Shown here: piece after piece, positions 55,120-64,000 of the stretch
Layout: each line of letters opens with the position of its first letter
Numbering within the stretch: the stretch's first letter is position 1
NCBI GenBank assembly: GCA_002929055.1
Contig: PERY01000003.1
Coordinates: forward strand, 156,901-220,900
Direction of reading: 5' to 3'
Source: Methylocystis sp.
GTDB lineage: Bacteria; Pseudomonadota; Alphaproteobacteria; Rhizobiales; Beijerinckiaceae
Length of the DNA: 64,000 nt
Position numbers and translations under genes: made by a program
Notes under the pieces: model-generated
What the model saw: only the letters and a program-made list of their open reading frames with translations
Database searches by the model: none
What the model was told of the DNA's origin: nothing

Positions 55120-56628
55120 TCAATGGCCCGCGGCGGCGATCTTAACCGCGTCGAGCAGGGCCGTATGGGATTGGAGGAGATTGTCGACAGAAGCCTGCGT
55201 CGAGCTCAATATCTGTTGCGGCAACACGCCGTAATAGATCGTGAGCGCGATGAGCGGGACGAAGATCGCGATTTCTCGCGGCGTCAGATCCATGATGTCC
55301 TTGAGGCTCGGCTTCTCCAGCACGCCGAAGACGACGCGGCGGTAAAGATAGAGCGCATAGGCTGCCGAGAAGATCACGCCGCTCGTCGCGATAAGAGCCA
55401 CCCAGCTATTGGCCTTGAAGGCGCCGGCGAGCGACAGGAACTCTCCGACGAAGCCCGTCGTGCCCGGCAGGCCGACATTCGCCATTGTGAAGAGCATGAA
55501 GACGAAGGCGTAGATCGGCATGCGACTCACGAGCCCGCCGTACGCCGCAATCTCACGGGTGTGCATGCGGTCGTATATGACGCCGACGCAAAGAAAGAGC
55601 GCGCCCGACACGAAGCCGTGCGAGATCATCTGGAACATCGCGCCCTGCAGGCCCTGCGCGTTCATCGTGAAGAGGCCCATCGTGACGTAGCCCATGTGGG
55701 CGACGGAGGAATAGGCGATCAGCTTCTTGATGTCCTCCTGCACCAGCGCGACGAGCGAGGTGTAAACGATGGCGATGACGGACATCGCGTAAACAAGCGG
55801 CGCGAAATGAACCGACGCATCCGGGAACATGGGGAGCGAGAAGCGGATGAACCCGTAGCCGCCCATCTTCAACAGGATCGCCGCGAGGATCACGGAGCCC
55901 GCCGTCGGCGCCTCGACATGGGCGTCTGGCAGCCAGGTGTGCACCGGCCACATCGGCATCTTCACAGCGAAGGACGCGAAGAAGGCAAGCCACAGCCAGA
56001 ACTGCATGTCCTTCGGGAAGTCGGTCTTCAGCAGCACGGTGATGTCGGTCGTGTGCGCCTGATTATACATCGCGAGGATCGCAATGAGCATCAGCAGCGA
56101 ACCGACCAGCGTGTAAAGGAAGAATTTAAAGCTCGCATATACGCGTCGCTTGCCGCCCCAAATGCCGATGATGAGGAACATCGGAATGAGGCCGCCCTCG
56201 AAGAAGAGGTAGAACAGCACGAGATCCAGCGCGCAGAAGACGCCGATCATCAGCGTCTCGAGGACGAGGAAGGCGACGAAATACTCCCGCACGCGTTTCG
56301 TGATCGATTCGAAGGAGGCGAGGATCGCGAAAGGCATGATGAAGGTGGTGAGCAGCACGAGCGGCATGGAGAAGCCGTCGACGCCCATCTTGTAGGTCAG
56401 CCCGGCGCCGAACCACGCTTTCTCCTCCACGAACTGGAAGGCCGCGCTCGACGGATCGAAGCCCATCCACACATAGACGGAGAGCGCGAATGTCGCGAGC
56501 GTGGTCAGAAAGGCCGCCCAGCGAATGTTGCGCAGGGTCGCCTCGTCCTCGCCCTTCTGCGTCAGCAGAAAGGCGGCGCCGACAAGCGGAAGAAACGTAA
56601 GGCCGGTAAGAATGCCGAACCCGAACAT
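55120..56628 (-). CDS. nuoM: NADH-quinone oxidoreductase subunit M
   Basis: 502 residues, antiporter-like complex I subunit. The functional Glu is in [16 protein letters not shown] and the Lys in [39 protein letters not shown] follows. ATG overlaps the nuoL stop by one base. Confidence 0.97.
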   Translation of the reverse strand: MFGFGILTGLTFLPLVGAAFLLTQKGEDEATLRNIRWAAFLTTLATFALSVYVWMGFDPSSAAFQFVEEKAWFGAGLTYKMGVDGFSMPLVLLTTFIMPFAILASFESITKRVREYFVAFLVLETLMIGVFCALDLVLFYLFFEGGLIPMFLIIGIWGGKRRVYASFKFFLYTLVGSLLMLIAILAMYNQAHTTDITVLLKTDFPKDMQFWLWLAFFASFAVKMPMWPVHTWLPDAHVEAPTAGSVILAAILLKMGGYGFIRFSLPMFPDASVHFAPLVYAMSVIAIVYTSLVALVQEDIKKLIAYSSVAHMGYVTMGLFTMNAQGLQGAMFQMISHGFVSGALFLCVGVIYDRMHTREIAAYGGLVSRMPIYAFVFMLFTMANVGLPGTTGFVGEFLSLAGAFKANSWVALIATSGVIFSAAYALYLYRRVVFGVLEKPSLKDIMDLTPREIAIFVPLIALTIYYGVLPQQILSSTQASVDNLLQSHTALLDAVKIAAAGH

Positions 56629-58655
56629 CAGCGCAGCCCTCCGGCGACGAAGTAAGTGACGATGGCGGCGACGCCGATCAGCATGGCGAAAGCGTAGTTG
56701 TAGATGTAGCCCGTCTGCAGGCGGACAGCGAGCTTGGCGCCGTCCACGACGCGCGCCGCGACGCCGTCGGGCCCGAGCCCGTCGATGATGGCGCCGTCTC
56801 CGCCCTTCCAGAACAGGCGCCCGATCGCGAAGGCCGGCTTCACGAAGATGGCGTCGTAGAGCTCATCGAAATACCACTTGTTCAGCAGGAAGTCGTATAG
56901 CCGCGGGAACGCGCCCGCTATCTTCTGAGCGAGACCAGGCTTCAGCACATAGACGTAGAGCGAGAGCAGGAAGCCCAGAACCATCATCGTGAAGGGCGCG
57001 AAGCCGACCCAGGTCGGGATTTCGTGACGCGCGTGCAGGATGTGGTTGTGCTCGCCGGTGAACAGCGCGCCCTTCCAGAATTCGTCATAGGCGTGGCCGG
57101 CGAAATCGGGCTCGAAGAGATAGCCTGCGAAGACGGCGCCGAGGGCGAGAACGGCGAGCGGGACGAGCATGACGAGCGGAGACTCGTGCGGCGCGTGATG
57201 GCCGTGGCCGTGATCGTCATGCGCATGGTCATCATGGGCGTGATCGTCGTGTGCGTGCGCGGCATGGGCCTCGTGGCCATGTTCCTTGCGCGTCCCGAAG
57301 AAGGTCATGAACACGAGGCGCCATGAATAGAAGGATGTGAAGCCCGCCGCCACGACGGTGGAGATGAAGCCGATCATCGCCGCCGTGCTGTGAGCGCTGG
57401 CGGCGTAGGCCGCTTCGATGATGCCATCCTTCGAGAAGAAGCCGGCGAAGCCGATCTCCGTATGCGGAATGCCGACGCCGGTGAGCGCAAGCGTGCCAAT
57501 GGTCATCATCGCGAATGTGAAGGGGATGTCCTTGCGCAGTCCGCCCATGTTGCGCATGTCCTGCTCGTGATGCATCGCATGGATGACGGAGCCGGCCCCG
57601 AGGAATAGCAGCGCCTTGAAGAAGGCGTGGGTGAAGAGATGGAACACGCCGAGCGAATAGGCTCCGACGCCTTCGGCCACGAACATGTAGCCGAGCTGAG
57701 AACAGGTCGAATAGGCGATGACGCGCTTGATGTCGTTCTGCACGAGGCCGACTGTCGCGGCGAAGAAGGCCGTGACCGCGCCGATCACTGTAACGAACGC
57801 TGCGGCGTGCGGCGCATGCTCGAAGATCGGCGACAGGCGCGCGACCATGAAGACGCCGGCGGTGACCATGGTGGCGGCGTGGATGAGCGCGGAGACGGGC
57901 GTCGGGCCTTCCATGGCGTCCGGAAGCCAGGTGTGCAGGAAGAACTGCGCCGACTTGCCCATGGCGCCGATGAACAGCAGGAATGCCGCAATTTCCAGCG
58001 CGTCCACGTCCATGCCGAAAATGTGGATCGGCTTTCCCTCGAGGCCAGGCACTGCGGCGAAGACCTCGTTGAAGCTCAGCGATTGCGTGAGCTGGAAGAC
58101 CAGGAAGATTCCAAGCGCAAAGCCAAAATCGCCGACGCGGTTGACCACGAACGCCTTGATGGCGGCGGCGCAGGCCGACGGCTTTTCGTACCAGAAGCCG
58201 ATGAGCAGGTAAGACGCGAGGCCGACCCCCTCCCAGCCGAAGAACATCTGCACCAGATTGTCAGCCGTCACCAGCATGAGCATGGCGAAGGTGAAGAGCG
58301 ACAAATAGGCGAAGAAGCGCGGACGCGACGGATCCTCGTGCATGTAGCCGATGGAATAGAGATGCACGAGGCTCGACACTGTGGTGACGACGACGAGCAT
58401 CACGGCTGTGAGCGTGTCCACACGCAGCGCCCAGTCCACTTTCAGCGCGCCGACCGTCATCCAGTTGGCGAGCACGGGCGCGAAGCCGTGATTATGGCCG
58501 AGCGCGACGTCGAAGAAGGTGATCCACGACATCACGGCGCAGGCCATGAGCAAGCCTGTGGTGAGGAGTTCCGAAGGGCGCGGCCCAAGCTTGCGCCCGA
58601 AAGCGCCCGCGATCAGGAAGCCGACGAGCGGCAGGAAGACGATTGCCTGGATCAT
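56628..58655 (-). CDS. nuoL: NADH-quinone oxidoreductase subunit L
   Basis: 675 residues, the distal proton-channel subunit with the long lateral helix at its C-terminus. [19 protein letters not shown] carries the key Glu, [20 protein letters not shown] the key Lys, and [19 protein letters not shown] the helix-8 motif. A cytoplasm-or-periplasm loop at residues ~459-490 is almost all His, Asp and Ala ([20 protein letters not shown]), an insertion of variable type in alphaproteobacteria. Confidence 0.97.
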   Translation of the reverse strand: MIQAIVFLPLVGFLIAGAFGRKLGPRPSELLTTGLLMACAVMSWITFFDVALGHNHGFAPVLANWMTVGALKVDWALRVDTLTAVMLVVVTTVSSLVHLYSIGYMHEDPSRPRFFAYLSLFTFAMLMLVTADNLVQMFFGWEGVGLASYLLIGFWYEKPSACAAAIKAFVVNRVGDFGFALGIFLVFQLTQSLSFNEVFAAVPGLEGKPIHIFGMDVDALEIAAFLLFIGAMGKSAQFFLHTWLPDAMEGPTPVSALIHAATMVTAGVFMVARLSPIFEHAPHAAAFVTVIGAVTAFFAATVGLVQNDIKRVIAYSTCSQLGYMFVAEGVGAYSLGVFHLFTHAFFKALLFLGAGSVIHAMHHEQDMRNMGGLRKDIPFTFAMMTIGTLALTGVGIPHTEIGFAGFFSKDGIIEAAYAASAHSTAAMIGFISTVVAAGFTSFYSWRLVFMTFFGTRKEHGHEAHAAHAHDDHAHDDHAHDDHGHGHHAPHESPLVMLVPLAVLALGAVFAGYLFEPDFAGHAYDEFWKGALFTGEHNHILHARHEIPTWVGFAPFTMMVLGFLLSLYVYVLKPGLAQKIAGAFPRLYDFLLNKWYFDELYDAIFVKPAFAIGRLFWKGGDGAIIDGLGPDGVAARVVDGAKLAVRLQTGYIYNYAFAMLIGVAAIVTYFVAGGLR
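57186..57281 (-). repeat. His/Asp-rich tandem repeat inside nuoL
   Basis: Degenerate 15-bp units encode HDDHA several times in NuoL. The peptide would bind divalent metals. The units differ at third codon positions, so the peptide repeat looks maintained rather than newly arisen. Confidence 0.7.
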
Positions 58656-58662
58656 CGTGTGA

Positions 58663-58971
58663 TCAGCCCTTCAGCGAATTGATGTCTTCGACCGCGATGG
58701 TGCCGCGGTTGCGATAGAAGGCGACGAGGATGGCGAGGCCAATCGCTGCCTCCGCAGCGGCGACGGTGAGCACGAAGAGCGCGAACACCTGGCCGACGAG
58801 ATCGCCGAGCGCCTGCGAAAAAGCGACGAAGTTGATGTTCACCGACAAGAGGATCAGCTCCACCGACATGAGAATGACGATGATATTCTTGCGGTTGAGA
58901 ATGATGCCAGCGACGCCGATCGAGAACAGGACGGCGGCGACGACGAGGTAATGGGTGAGGCCGATGGTCAT
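58663..58971 (-). CDS. nuoK: NADH-quinone oxidoreductase subunit K
   Basis: 102 residues, three membrane helices. The conserved buried Glu residues are in [20 protein letters not shown] and [16 protein letters not shown]. It is part of the membrane arm of complex I and lies between nuoJ and nuoL with short spacers. Confidence 0.97.
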   Translation of the reverse strand: MTIGLTHYLVVAAVLFSIGVAGIILNRKNIIVILMSVELILLSVNINFVAFSQALGDLVGQVFALFVLTVAAAEAAIGLAILVAFYRNRGTIAVEDINSLKG

Positions 58972-58983
58972 GGAGTTTCCTCG

Positions 58984-59586
58984 TTAAACGCCGGTCCGGA
59001 ACGGAACCTTCTTGAGCTCTACGACGTTCTTGGCGTTGCGCGCGTTCTGCTCCTCGATATTCTGGCGTTTGACGTTGGGCTTGTGATGCAGCGTCAGAAC
59101 GATGGCGCCAATCATGGCGGTCAGCAGAACCAGCGCCGAGGTCTGGAAGAAGATGACGTATTTGGTGTAGAGCACCTGGCCGAGAGCGGCGGTGTTGGAC
59201 ACATTCGCGGCGATCGGCGTCTCGAGCAGGCTCTTCGAGGCTTCAGACGGCTGCCAGCCGACGGTCACCATGGCGAGTTCGGCGAGCACCACGACGCCGA
59301 CGGCGGCGCCGACCGGCACATATTTGGCAAAGCCCTGCTTCAGCTCGGCGAAGTCGACGTCCAGCATCATCACGACGAAGAGGAAGAGCACCGCCACCGC
59401 GCCGACATAGACGACGATCAGCAGCATGGCGAGAAATTCCGCGCCCGCGAGCAGGAAGAGACCCGCGCCGTTGCAGAAGGCGAGGATGAGAAACAGCACC
59501 GAATGCACCGGATTGCGGGCGAAGATCACCACGCAGGCCGACGCGATCATGATCGTCGCGAAGAGGTAGAAAAATACAGCCGCCAC
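58984..59586 (-). CDS. nuoJ: NADH-quinone oxidoreductase subunit J
   Basis: 200 residues, five membrane helices. ARNPVHSVLFLILAFCNGAG and MLLIVVYVGAVAVLFLFVVM (the pi-bulge helix 3) are typical. The start is GTG at 59586. The C-terminal tail after ~165 is charged and cytoplasmic. Confidence 0.95.
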   Translation of the reverse strand: MAAVFFYLFATIMIASACVVIFARNPVHSVLFLILAFCNGAGLFLLAGAEFLAMLLIVVYVGAVAVLFLFVVMMLDVDFAELKQGFAKYVPVGAAVGVVVLAELAMVTVGWQPSEASKSLLETPIAANVSNTAALGQVLYTKYVIFFQTSALVLLTAMIGAIVLTLHHKPNVKRQNIEEQNARNAKNVVELKKVPFRTGV

Positions 59587-59635
59587 GGCCTCATCCTCTC
59601 ATCAGAGCCGCTGTCGCAGCTCGCGTTCGTTTGTT

Positions 59636-60124
59636 TTACCGGTAGGGCGAGTCGAGCGCGATGTTGCGCGCAATTTCGCGTTCCCAGCGGGCGCCGTTTT
59701 CGAGCAGGCGCTCCTTGTTGTAGTAGAGCTCCTCGCGCGTCTCCGTCGCGAATTCCTGGTTCGGCCCCTCGACGATGGCGTCGACCGGGCAGGCCTCCTG
59801 GCAGTAGCCGCAATAGATGCACTTCACCATGTCGATGTCGTAGCGTGTCGTGCGGCGGGTGCCGTCGTTGCGTCGCGGACCGGCCTCGATGGTGATGGCC
59901 TGCGCGGGGCAGATCGCCTCGCAGAGCTTGCAGGCGATGCATCGTTCTTCCCCGTTGGGATAGCGGCGCAGCGCATGCTCGCCGCGGAAGCGCGGCGACT
60001 GCGGGTTGCGCTCGTGCGGATAGTTGATGGTCGCCTTCGGCTTGAAGAAGTAGCGCATCGACAGCCAGAAGGCGCCGACGAACTCGGTGAGGAAGAGCGA
60101 CTTTGCGGCCTGATCAAGTCTCAT
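59636..60124 (-). CDS. nuoI: NADH-quinone oxidoreductase subunit I
   Basis: 162 residues with two [4Fe-4S] motifs: [14 protein letters not shown] (cluster N6a) and [14 protein letters not shown] (N6b). It links the peripheral arm to the quinone site. [16 protein letters not shown] is the standard lead-in. It starts 3 nt after nuoH. Confidence 0.97.
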   Translation of the reverse strand: MRLDQAAKSLFLTEFVGAFWLSMRYFFKPKATINYPHERNPQSPRFRGEHALRRYPNGEERCIACKLCEAICPAQAITIEAGPRRNDGTRRTTRYDIDMVKCIYCGYCQEACPVDAIVEGPNQEFATETREELYYNKERLLENGARWEREIARNIALDSPYR

Positions 60125-60127
60125 GGC

Positions 60128-61171
60128 TTAGCTCGCGATCAATGCGGGGCCAAACTGCAACGCAGCGGCGACGATGACGACCATGACGAGCGAGATCGGC
60201 AGGAACACTTTCCAGCCGAGACGCATCAGCTGATCGTACCGGTAGCGCGGCACGAAAGCCTTCACCATGGCGAAGAAGAAGAAGAAAAAGCTCACCTTGA
60301 GGATGAACCAGATCACGCCCGGCACCAGAGTGAAGGGCGAGATATTGAATGGCGGCAGCCAGCCACCGAAGAAGAGGATCGTCAGCAGCGCGCACATGGT
60401 CACGATCGCCACATATTCGGCGAGCATGAACAGCACGTAAGGCGTCGCCGAATACTCGATCATGAAGCCGGCGACGAGTTCCGACTCCGCTTCCACGAGA
60501 TCGAAGGGCGGGCGGTTGGTTTCGGCCAGCGCCGAGACGAAGAAGATGACGAACATCGGGAAGAGGCGCAGCCAGTACCAGCCGGCCATGCCGTATTGCG
60601 TGTCCTGCGCGCGGACGATCTCTGTCATGTTCAGCGAGCCGGCGCAGAGCAGCACGGTGATGATGACGAATCCGATGGAGACTTCGTAGGACACCATCTG
60701 CGCGGCGGAGCGCAGCGCCGAGAGGAACGGATATTTCGAGTTCGACGCCCAGCCGCCCATGATCACGCCGTAAACGCCGAGTGACGATAGCGCGAAGATG
60801 TAAAGAATCCCGACATTGATGTCGCCGACGACCCAGCCGTCCGACACCGGAATCACCGACCAGGCGGCGATGGAGAGCGTCGCCATGATGAAGGGCGCGA
60901 AGAGGAACACGCCCTTGTTCGCCGTGTCCGGGATCACCGGCTCCTTGATGGCGAATTTGATGAAGTCCGCGAAGCTCTGCCACAGGCCCCACGGCCCCAC
61001 GACATTCGGACCCCGGCGCAACTGCACCGCCGCCCAGATCTTGCGGTCGGCAAGAATGACGTAAGCGACATAGATCAGCAGCACGACCGCGATCAGCACG
61101 CTGCGGATGAGCGCGAGGAGCACGGGGCTGGCCGCGAGATAGGCGATGATGTCGTTCAACCACTCGGTCAC
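60128..61171 (-). CDS. nuoH: NADH-quinone oxidoreductase subunit H
   Basis: 347 residues, eight to nine membrane helices; it forms the quinone-binding chamber. [40 protein letters not shown] and the conserved acidic residues between them are intact. The start is GTG at 61171, 10 nt after nuoG. Confidence 0.97.
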   Translation of the reverse strand: MTEWLNDIIAYLAASPVLLALIRSVLIAVVLLIYVAYVILADRKIWAAVQLRRGPNVVGPWGLWQSFADFIKFAIKEPVIPDTANKGVFLFAPFIMATLSIAAWSVIPVSDGWVVGDINVGILYIFALSSLGVYGVIMGGWASNSKYPFLSALRSAAQMVSYEVSIGFVIITVLLCAGSLNMTEIVRAQDTQYGMAGWYWLRLFPMFVIFFVSALAETNRPPFDLVEAESELVAGFMIEYSATPYVLFMLAEYVAIVTMCALLTILFFGGWLPPFNISPFTLVPGVIWFILKVSFFFFFFAMVKAFVPRYRYDQLMRLGWKVFLPISLVMVVIVAAALQFGPALIAS

Positions 61172-61181
61172 GTCGTCGCTC

Positions 61182-63242
61182 CTATTCCGCGGCTTGGGCT
61201 AGCTTGCCCTGCGCGAGGGCCGAACAATCCGCCATGACCGCCGAGGCGCGCGCAATCGGATTGGTGAGGTAGAAGTCTCCGATGGCCGGCGTGAAAGCGT
61301 CTTTCATCGCGACCGCCGGATGGGCGGCCAGCTTTGCAATGTCGCCCGCCTGCCCCGCTTCGATCTGATCGATGCGGGCGAAATGCGGATGCGCCTCGAC
61401 AAGCTTCTTTCTCAGTTGGGCCAGCGAATCGAAAGGCAGCGCCTGTCCGATGGCCGCGGAAAGGGCGCGCAGGATTGCCCAGTCCTCTCGCGCCTCGCCC
61501 GGCGGGAAGACGACGCGCGATGCGAGTTGCACGCGGCCTTCCGTGTTGACGTAGAGCCCAGACTTTTCCGTATAGGTCGCGCCGGGCAGGATCACATCGG
61601 CGCGATGCGCGCCCTTGTCGCCATGCGTGCCGATATAGACGACGAAGGCGCCGGGCTCGATCGCGATTTCGTCCGCGCCGAGATTGAAGATGAGGTCCAG
61701 CGCGCCGGCCTTGCCAATCGCGCCGGCGTCGAGTCCGCCCTGCCCCGGCGTGAAGCCGAGATCGAGCGCGCCGACGCGCGCGGCCGCAGTATGCAGCACG
61801 GAGAAACCGTTCCAGCCATCGGAGACGCCGCCGAGCTTCTGCGCCGCCTGCGCGGCGAAGGCGAGAATGGCCTCGCCGTCGGGGCGAGAGATGGCGCCCT
61901 GCCCGACGATCACCAGCAGCTTGCCGGCCGGCTTGCCTTCCTGGATGAAGCGCAGCAGCGAATCGGCGCCGGCGCCGAGATAGTCGTAGTCATAGGTGAG
62001 GTCGGCCTGCTCGCCGACAAGGGAGACCTTGAAGTCGCCCTTGAGCCAGCGCTTGCGGATGCGCGCATTGAGGACCGGCGCTTCCTTGCGCGGATTGGCG
62101 CCGACGATGAGCAGCGCGTCCGCCTGATCGATGCCGGCCACGGTCGAATTGAAGATGTAGGAGGCGCGGCCGAATTTCGGATCGAGCTTCGCACCGTCCT
62201 GACGCGCGTCGAGATTGGGCGAGCCGAGATGCTCCATGAGCAGCTTGAGCGCGAAGGTTTCCTCGACAGCGGCAAGATCGCCGACGAGGGCGCCGATGCG
62301 CGCAGGCGCCGTCGCCTTGCGCCTGGCGGCGATCGCCTCGAAGGCCTCCTGCCAGGAGGCCGGACGCAGGCGGCCGTTCTCGCGCACATAGGGACGGTCG
62401 AGACGCTGCACCTTCAGTCCGTCGACGATCTGGCGCGTCTTGTCGGAAATCCACTCCTCGTTCACAGCGTCATTGACGCGCGGGAGGATGCGGATGACTT
62501 CACGGCCGCGCGAGTCGACGCGGATCGCCGAGCCCAGCGCGTCCATGACGTCGATGGTTTCGGTCTTCTGATATTCCCAAGGACGGGCGCGGAAGCTCTG
62601 GGGCTTTGGCAGCAGCGCGCCGACCGGGCAAAGGTCGGCGACATTGCCCTGAAGCTCCGAGGTCATCGCGCTTTCGAGATAGGTCGTGATCTCCATATCC
62701 TCGCCGCGGCCGATGGCGCCCATGTCGCCCGTGCCCGCGACTTCCGCCGTGAAGCGGACGCAGCGCGTGCAATGGATGCAGCGGGTCATCTCGGTCTTGA
62801 CGAGGACGCCGATATATTTGTCCTCGACGGCGCGCTTGTTCTCGATATATCGCGAGGAGTCGCCGCCGAAGGCGAGCGCCTGATCCTGCAGATCGCATTC
62901 GCCGCCCTGATCGCAGATCGGGCAGTCGAGCGGATGGTTGACGAGCAGGAACTCCATCACCCCTTCGCGCGCCTTCTTCACCATAGGAGATTTGGTGAAG
63001 ACTTCCGGCGGCGCGCCATTCGGGCCGGGACGCAGATCCTTGACCGACATGGCGCAGGAGGCCGCGGGCTTTGGCGGTCCGCCCTTCACCTCGACGAGGC
63101 ACATGCGGCAGTTGCCCGCGATCGACAGACGTTCATGATAACAGAAGCGCGGCACCTCGGCGCCCGCCTCTTCGCACGCCTGGAGAAGCGTGAACTCTCC
63201 GGGCACGTCCACTTCGACGCCATCGACGAGGATCTTGGTCAC
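61182..63242 (-). CDS. nuoG: NADH-quinone oxidoreductase subunit G
   Basis: 686 residues. An N-terminal [2Fe-2S] site ([15 protein letters not shown] plus ASC) is followed by the His-ligated cluster ([14 protein letters not shown]) and a further [4Fe-4S] site ([10 protein letters not shown] ... CPVGAL). The remainder is a molybdopterin-oxidoreductase-like domain without a cofactor role. GTG start at 63242. The N7 cluster Cys set seen in some bacteria was not noticed. Confidence 0.96.
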   Translation of the reverse strand: MTKILVDGVEVDVPGEFTLLQACEEAGAEVPRFCYHERLSIAGNCRMCLVEVKGGPPKPAASCAMSVKDLRPGPNGAPPEVFTKSPMVKKAREGVMEFLLVNHPLDCPICDQGGECDLQDQALAFGGDSSRYIENKRAVEDKYIGVLVKTEMTRCIHCTRCVRFTAEVAGTGDMGAIGRGEDMEITTYLESAMTSELQGNVADLCPVGALLPKPQSFRARPWEYQKTETIDVMDALGSAIRVDSRGREVIRILPRVNDAVNEEWISDKTRQIVDGLKVQRLDRPYVRENGRLRPASWQEAFEAIAARRKATAPARIGALVGDLAAVEETFALKLLMEHLGSPNLDARQDGAKLDPKFGRASYIFNSTVAGIDQADALLIVGANPRKEAPVLNARIRKRWLKGDFKVSLVGEQADLTYDYDYLGAGADSLLRFIQEGKPAGKLLVIVGQGAISRPDGEAILAFAAQAAQKLGGVSDGWNGFSVLHTAAARVGALDLGFTPGQGGLDAGAIGKAGALDLIFNLGADEIAIEPGAFVVYIGTHGDKGAHRADVILPGATYTEKSGLYVNTEGRVQLASRVVFPPGEAREDWAILRALSAAIGQALPFDSLAQLRKKLVEAHPHFARIDQIEAGQAGDIAKLAAHPAVAMKDAFTPAIGDFYLTNPIARASAVMADCSALAQGKLAQAAE

Positions 63243-63279
63243 TGCGCTCTCTCCGAAGTCGCAACGGGCTTGTTCATGA

Positions 63280-64000
63280 TCATTCCGCCGCCTCGCGGAC
63301 GGGCTCGGGATGCGGGTTCGCTGTGTAAGAGTCGATCCGCTTCTCGATCACGTCGCGGTAATGGGTGATGAGACCCTGGATTGGCCACGCCGCCGCATCG
63401 CCGAGCGCGCAGATGGTGTGGCCCTCGATCTGCTTCGACACATCGAACAGCATGTCGATTTCTCGTCTGTGCGCGCGGCCCTCGACCATGCGCTGCACGA
63501 CGCGATACATCCAGCCCGTGCCCTCGCGGCAGGGCGTGCACTGGCCGCAGCTCTCGTGCTTGTAGAAATACGACAGGCGCGCGATGGCGCGGATGATGTC
63601 GGTGGATTTGTCCATGACGATCACCGCCGCCGTGCCGAGGCCGGAGCCGAGCTTGACGAGGCTGTCGAAGTCCATCGGGCAGTCGATGATCTGATGCGCC
63701 GGGACGCAGCGCACCGAGGAGCCGCCGGGAATGACCGCGAGCAGATTGTCCCAGCCGCCGCGAATGCCGCCGCAATGCGTGTCGATGAGCTCGCGGAAGG
63801 AGATGGACATGGCTTCCTCGACATTGCACGGCCGGTTGACGTGGCCGGAGATCGAGAAAAGCTTCGTGCCGGTATTGTTGGGCTTGCCGATGCCGGCGAA
63901 CCAGCTTGCGCCGCGACGCAGGATCGTCGGGACGACGGCGATCGACTCGACGTTATTCACGGTCGTCGGGCAGCCGTAGAGGCCAACATTCGCCGGAAAC
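63280..64000 (-). CDS. nuoF: NADH-quinone oxidoreductase subunit F, C-terminal part (runs off the right edge)
   Basis: About 240 residues are visible; the reading frame continues past position 64000, so the 5' end with the NADH/FMN-binding glycines is missing. The visible part has [16 protein letters not shown], the [4Fe-4S] N3 motif [18 protein letters not shown] and the fourth Cys in [13 protein letters not shown]. It passes electrons from FMN to NuoE/NuoG clusters. It is the most upstream nuo gene in the window. Confidence 0.97.
   Translation of the reverse strand, partial: FPANVGLYGCPTTVNNVESIAVVPTILRRGASWFAGIGKPNNTGTKLFSISGHVNRPCNVEEAMSISFRELIDTHCGGIRGGWDNLLAVIPGGSSVRCVPAHQIIDCPMDFDSLVKLGSGLGTAAVIVMDKSTDIIRAIARLSYFYKHESCGQCTPCREGTGWMYRVVQRMVEGRAHRREIDMLFDVSKQIEGHTICALGDAAAWPIQGLITHYRDVIEKRIDSYTANPHPEPVREAAE

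Noticed and set aside
57186..57281. Short repeats in nuoL considered as a CRISPR remnant
   Set aside because: Units are 15 bp, contiguous, degenerate at third positions and in frame within nuoL; there are no spacers and no cas genes.
61320..63368. A 682-codon plus-strand frame opposite nuoG
   Set aside because: It shadows nuoG, whose iron-sulfur motifs are unmistakable.
1..64000. Search for tRNA and rRNA genes
   Set aside because: Intergenic gaps are mostly under 150 bp, and none of those inspected showed a cloverleaf or T-loop sequence; no rRNA-like sequence was seen.

Overview
This is a GC-rich bacterial chromosome segment made almost entirely of housekeeping genes. The gene orders point to an alphaproteobacterium of the Hyphomicrobiales (Rhizobiales) type: nuoF to nuoN followed by birA and ribonuclease J; pyrH-frr-uppS-cdsA-dxr-rseP-bamA-lpxD-fabZ-lpxA-lpxB; an alphaproteobacterial 6S RNA directly upstream of fthC; and a PmtA-like phospholipid methyltransferase. 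The genus cannot be fixed from this window.

Layout. 1-1785: the 5' end of an outer-membrane porin gene with a Pho-box-like element, then a drug/proton MFS antiporter. 1907-4624: a compact restriction-modification cassette (C5 cytosine methyltransferase, Vsr mismatch endonuclease, EcoRII-type endonuclease), visibly less GC-rich than its surroundings and inserted between the MFS gene and sbcC. 4707-9673: the sbcD-sbcC nuclease pair. 9763-16841: a polyprenyl glycosyl-phosphate transferase, an HNH protein, several uncharacterised envelope proteins and a RecD-like helicase. 16874-20071: hemN, a protease-inhibitor-like protein, a glycine-rich secreted protein and a NarL-type response regulator. 20072-22537: a three-gene, translationally coupled operon encoding a coiled-coil protein, an inner-membrane protein that joins a Roadblock/LC7-like cytoplasmic part to a periplasmic OmpA-like domain, and a Ras/Rab-like small GTPase. 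22789-29766: an HU/IHF protein, an acyl-CoA synthetase, prs, mnmA, pmtA, 6S RNA and fthC. 29913-36248: a LysM protein, cobT, ampG, photolyase and an amino-acid permease. 36410-48426: the lipid A / BamA / isoprenoid / phospholipid / ribosome-recycling cluster on the minus strand. 48516-51155: a short-chain dehydrogenase, a second Vsr and a solitary cytosine methyltransferase. 51212-64000: RNase J, biotin ligase and the nuo operon (respiratory complex I) back to a partial nuoF.

The most unusual content is the GTPase/Roadblock-like/OmpA-like operon. It looks like an MglA/MglB-style switch wired through the inner membrane to a peptidoglycan-binding-type domain. Other points of note are two separate Vsr plus C5-methyltransferase loci within 50 kb, the absence of lpxI between lpxA and lpxB, an intrinsic terminator between bamA and lpxD, and the Pho-box-like element in front of the porin. 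All functional calls rest on motifs and context read by eye; no database search was run.
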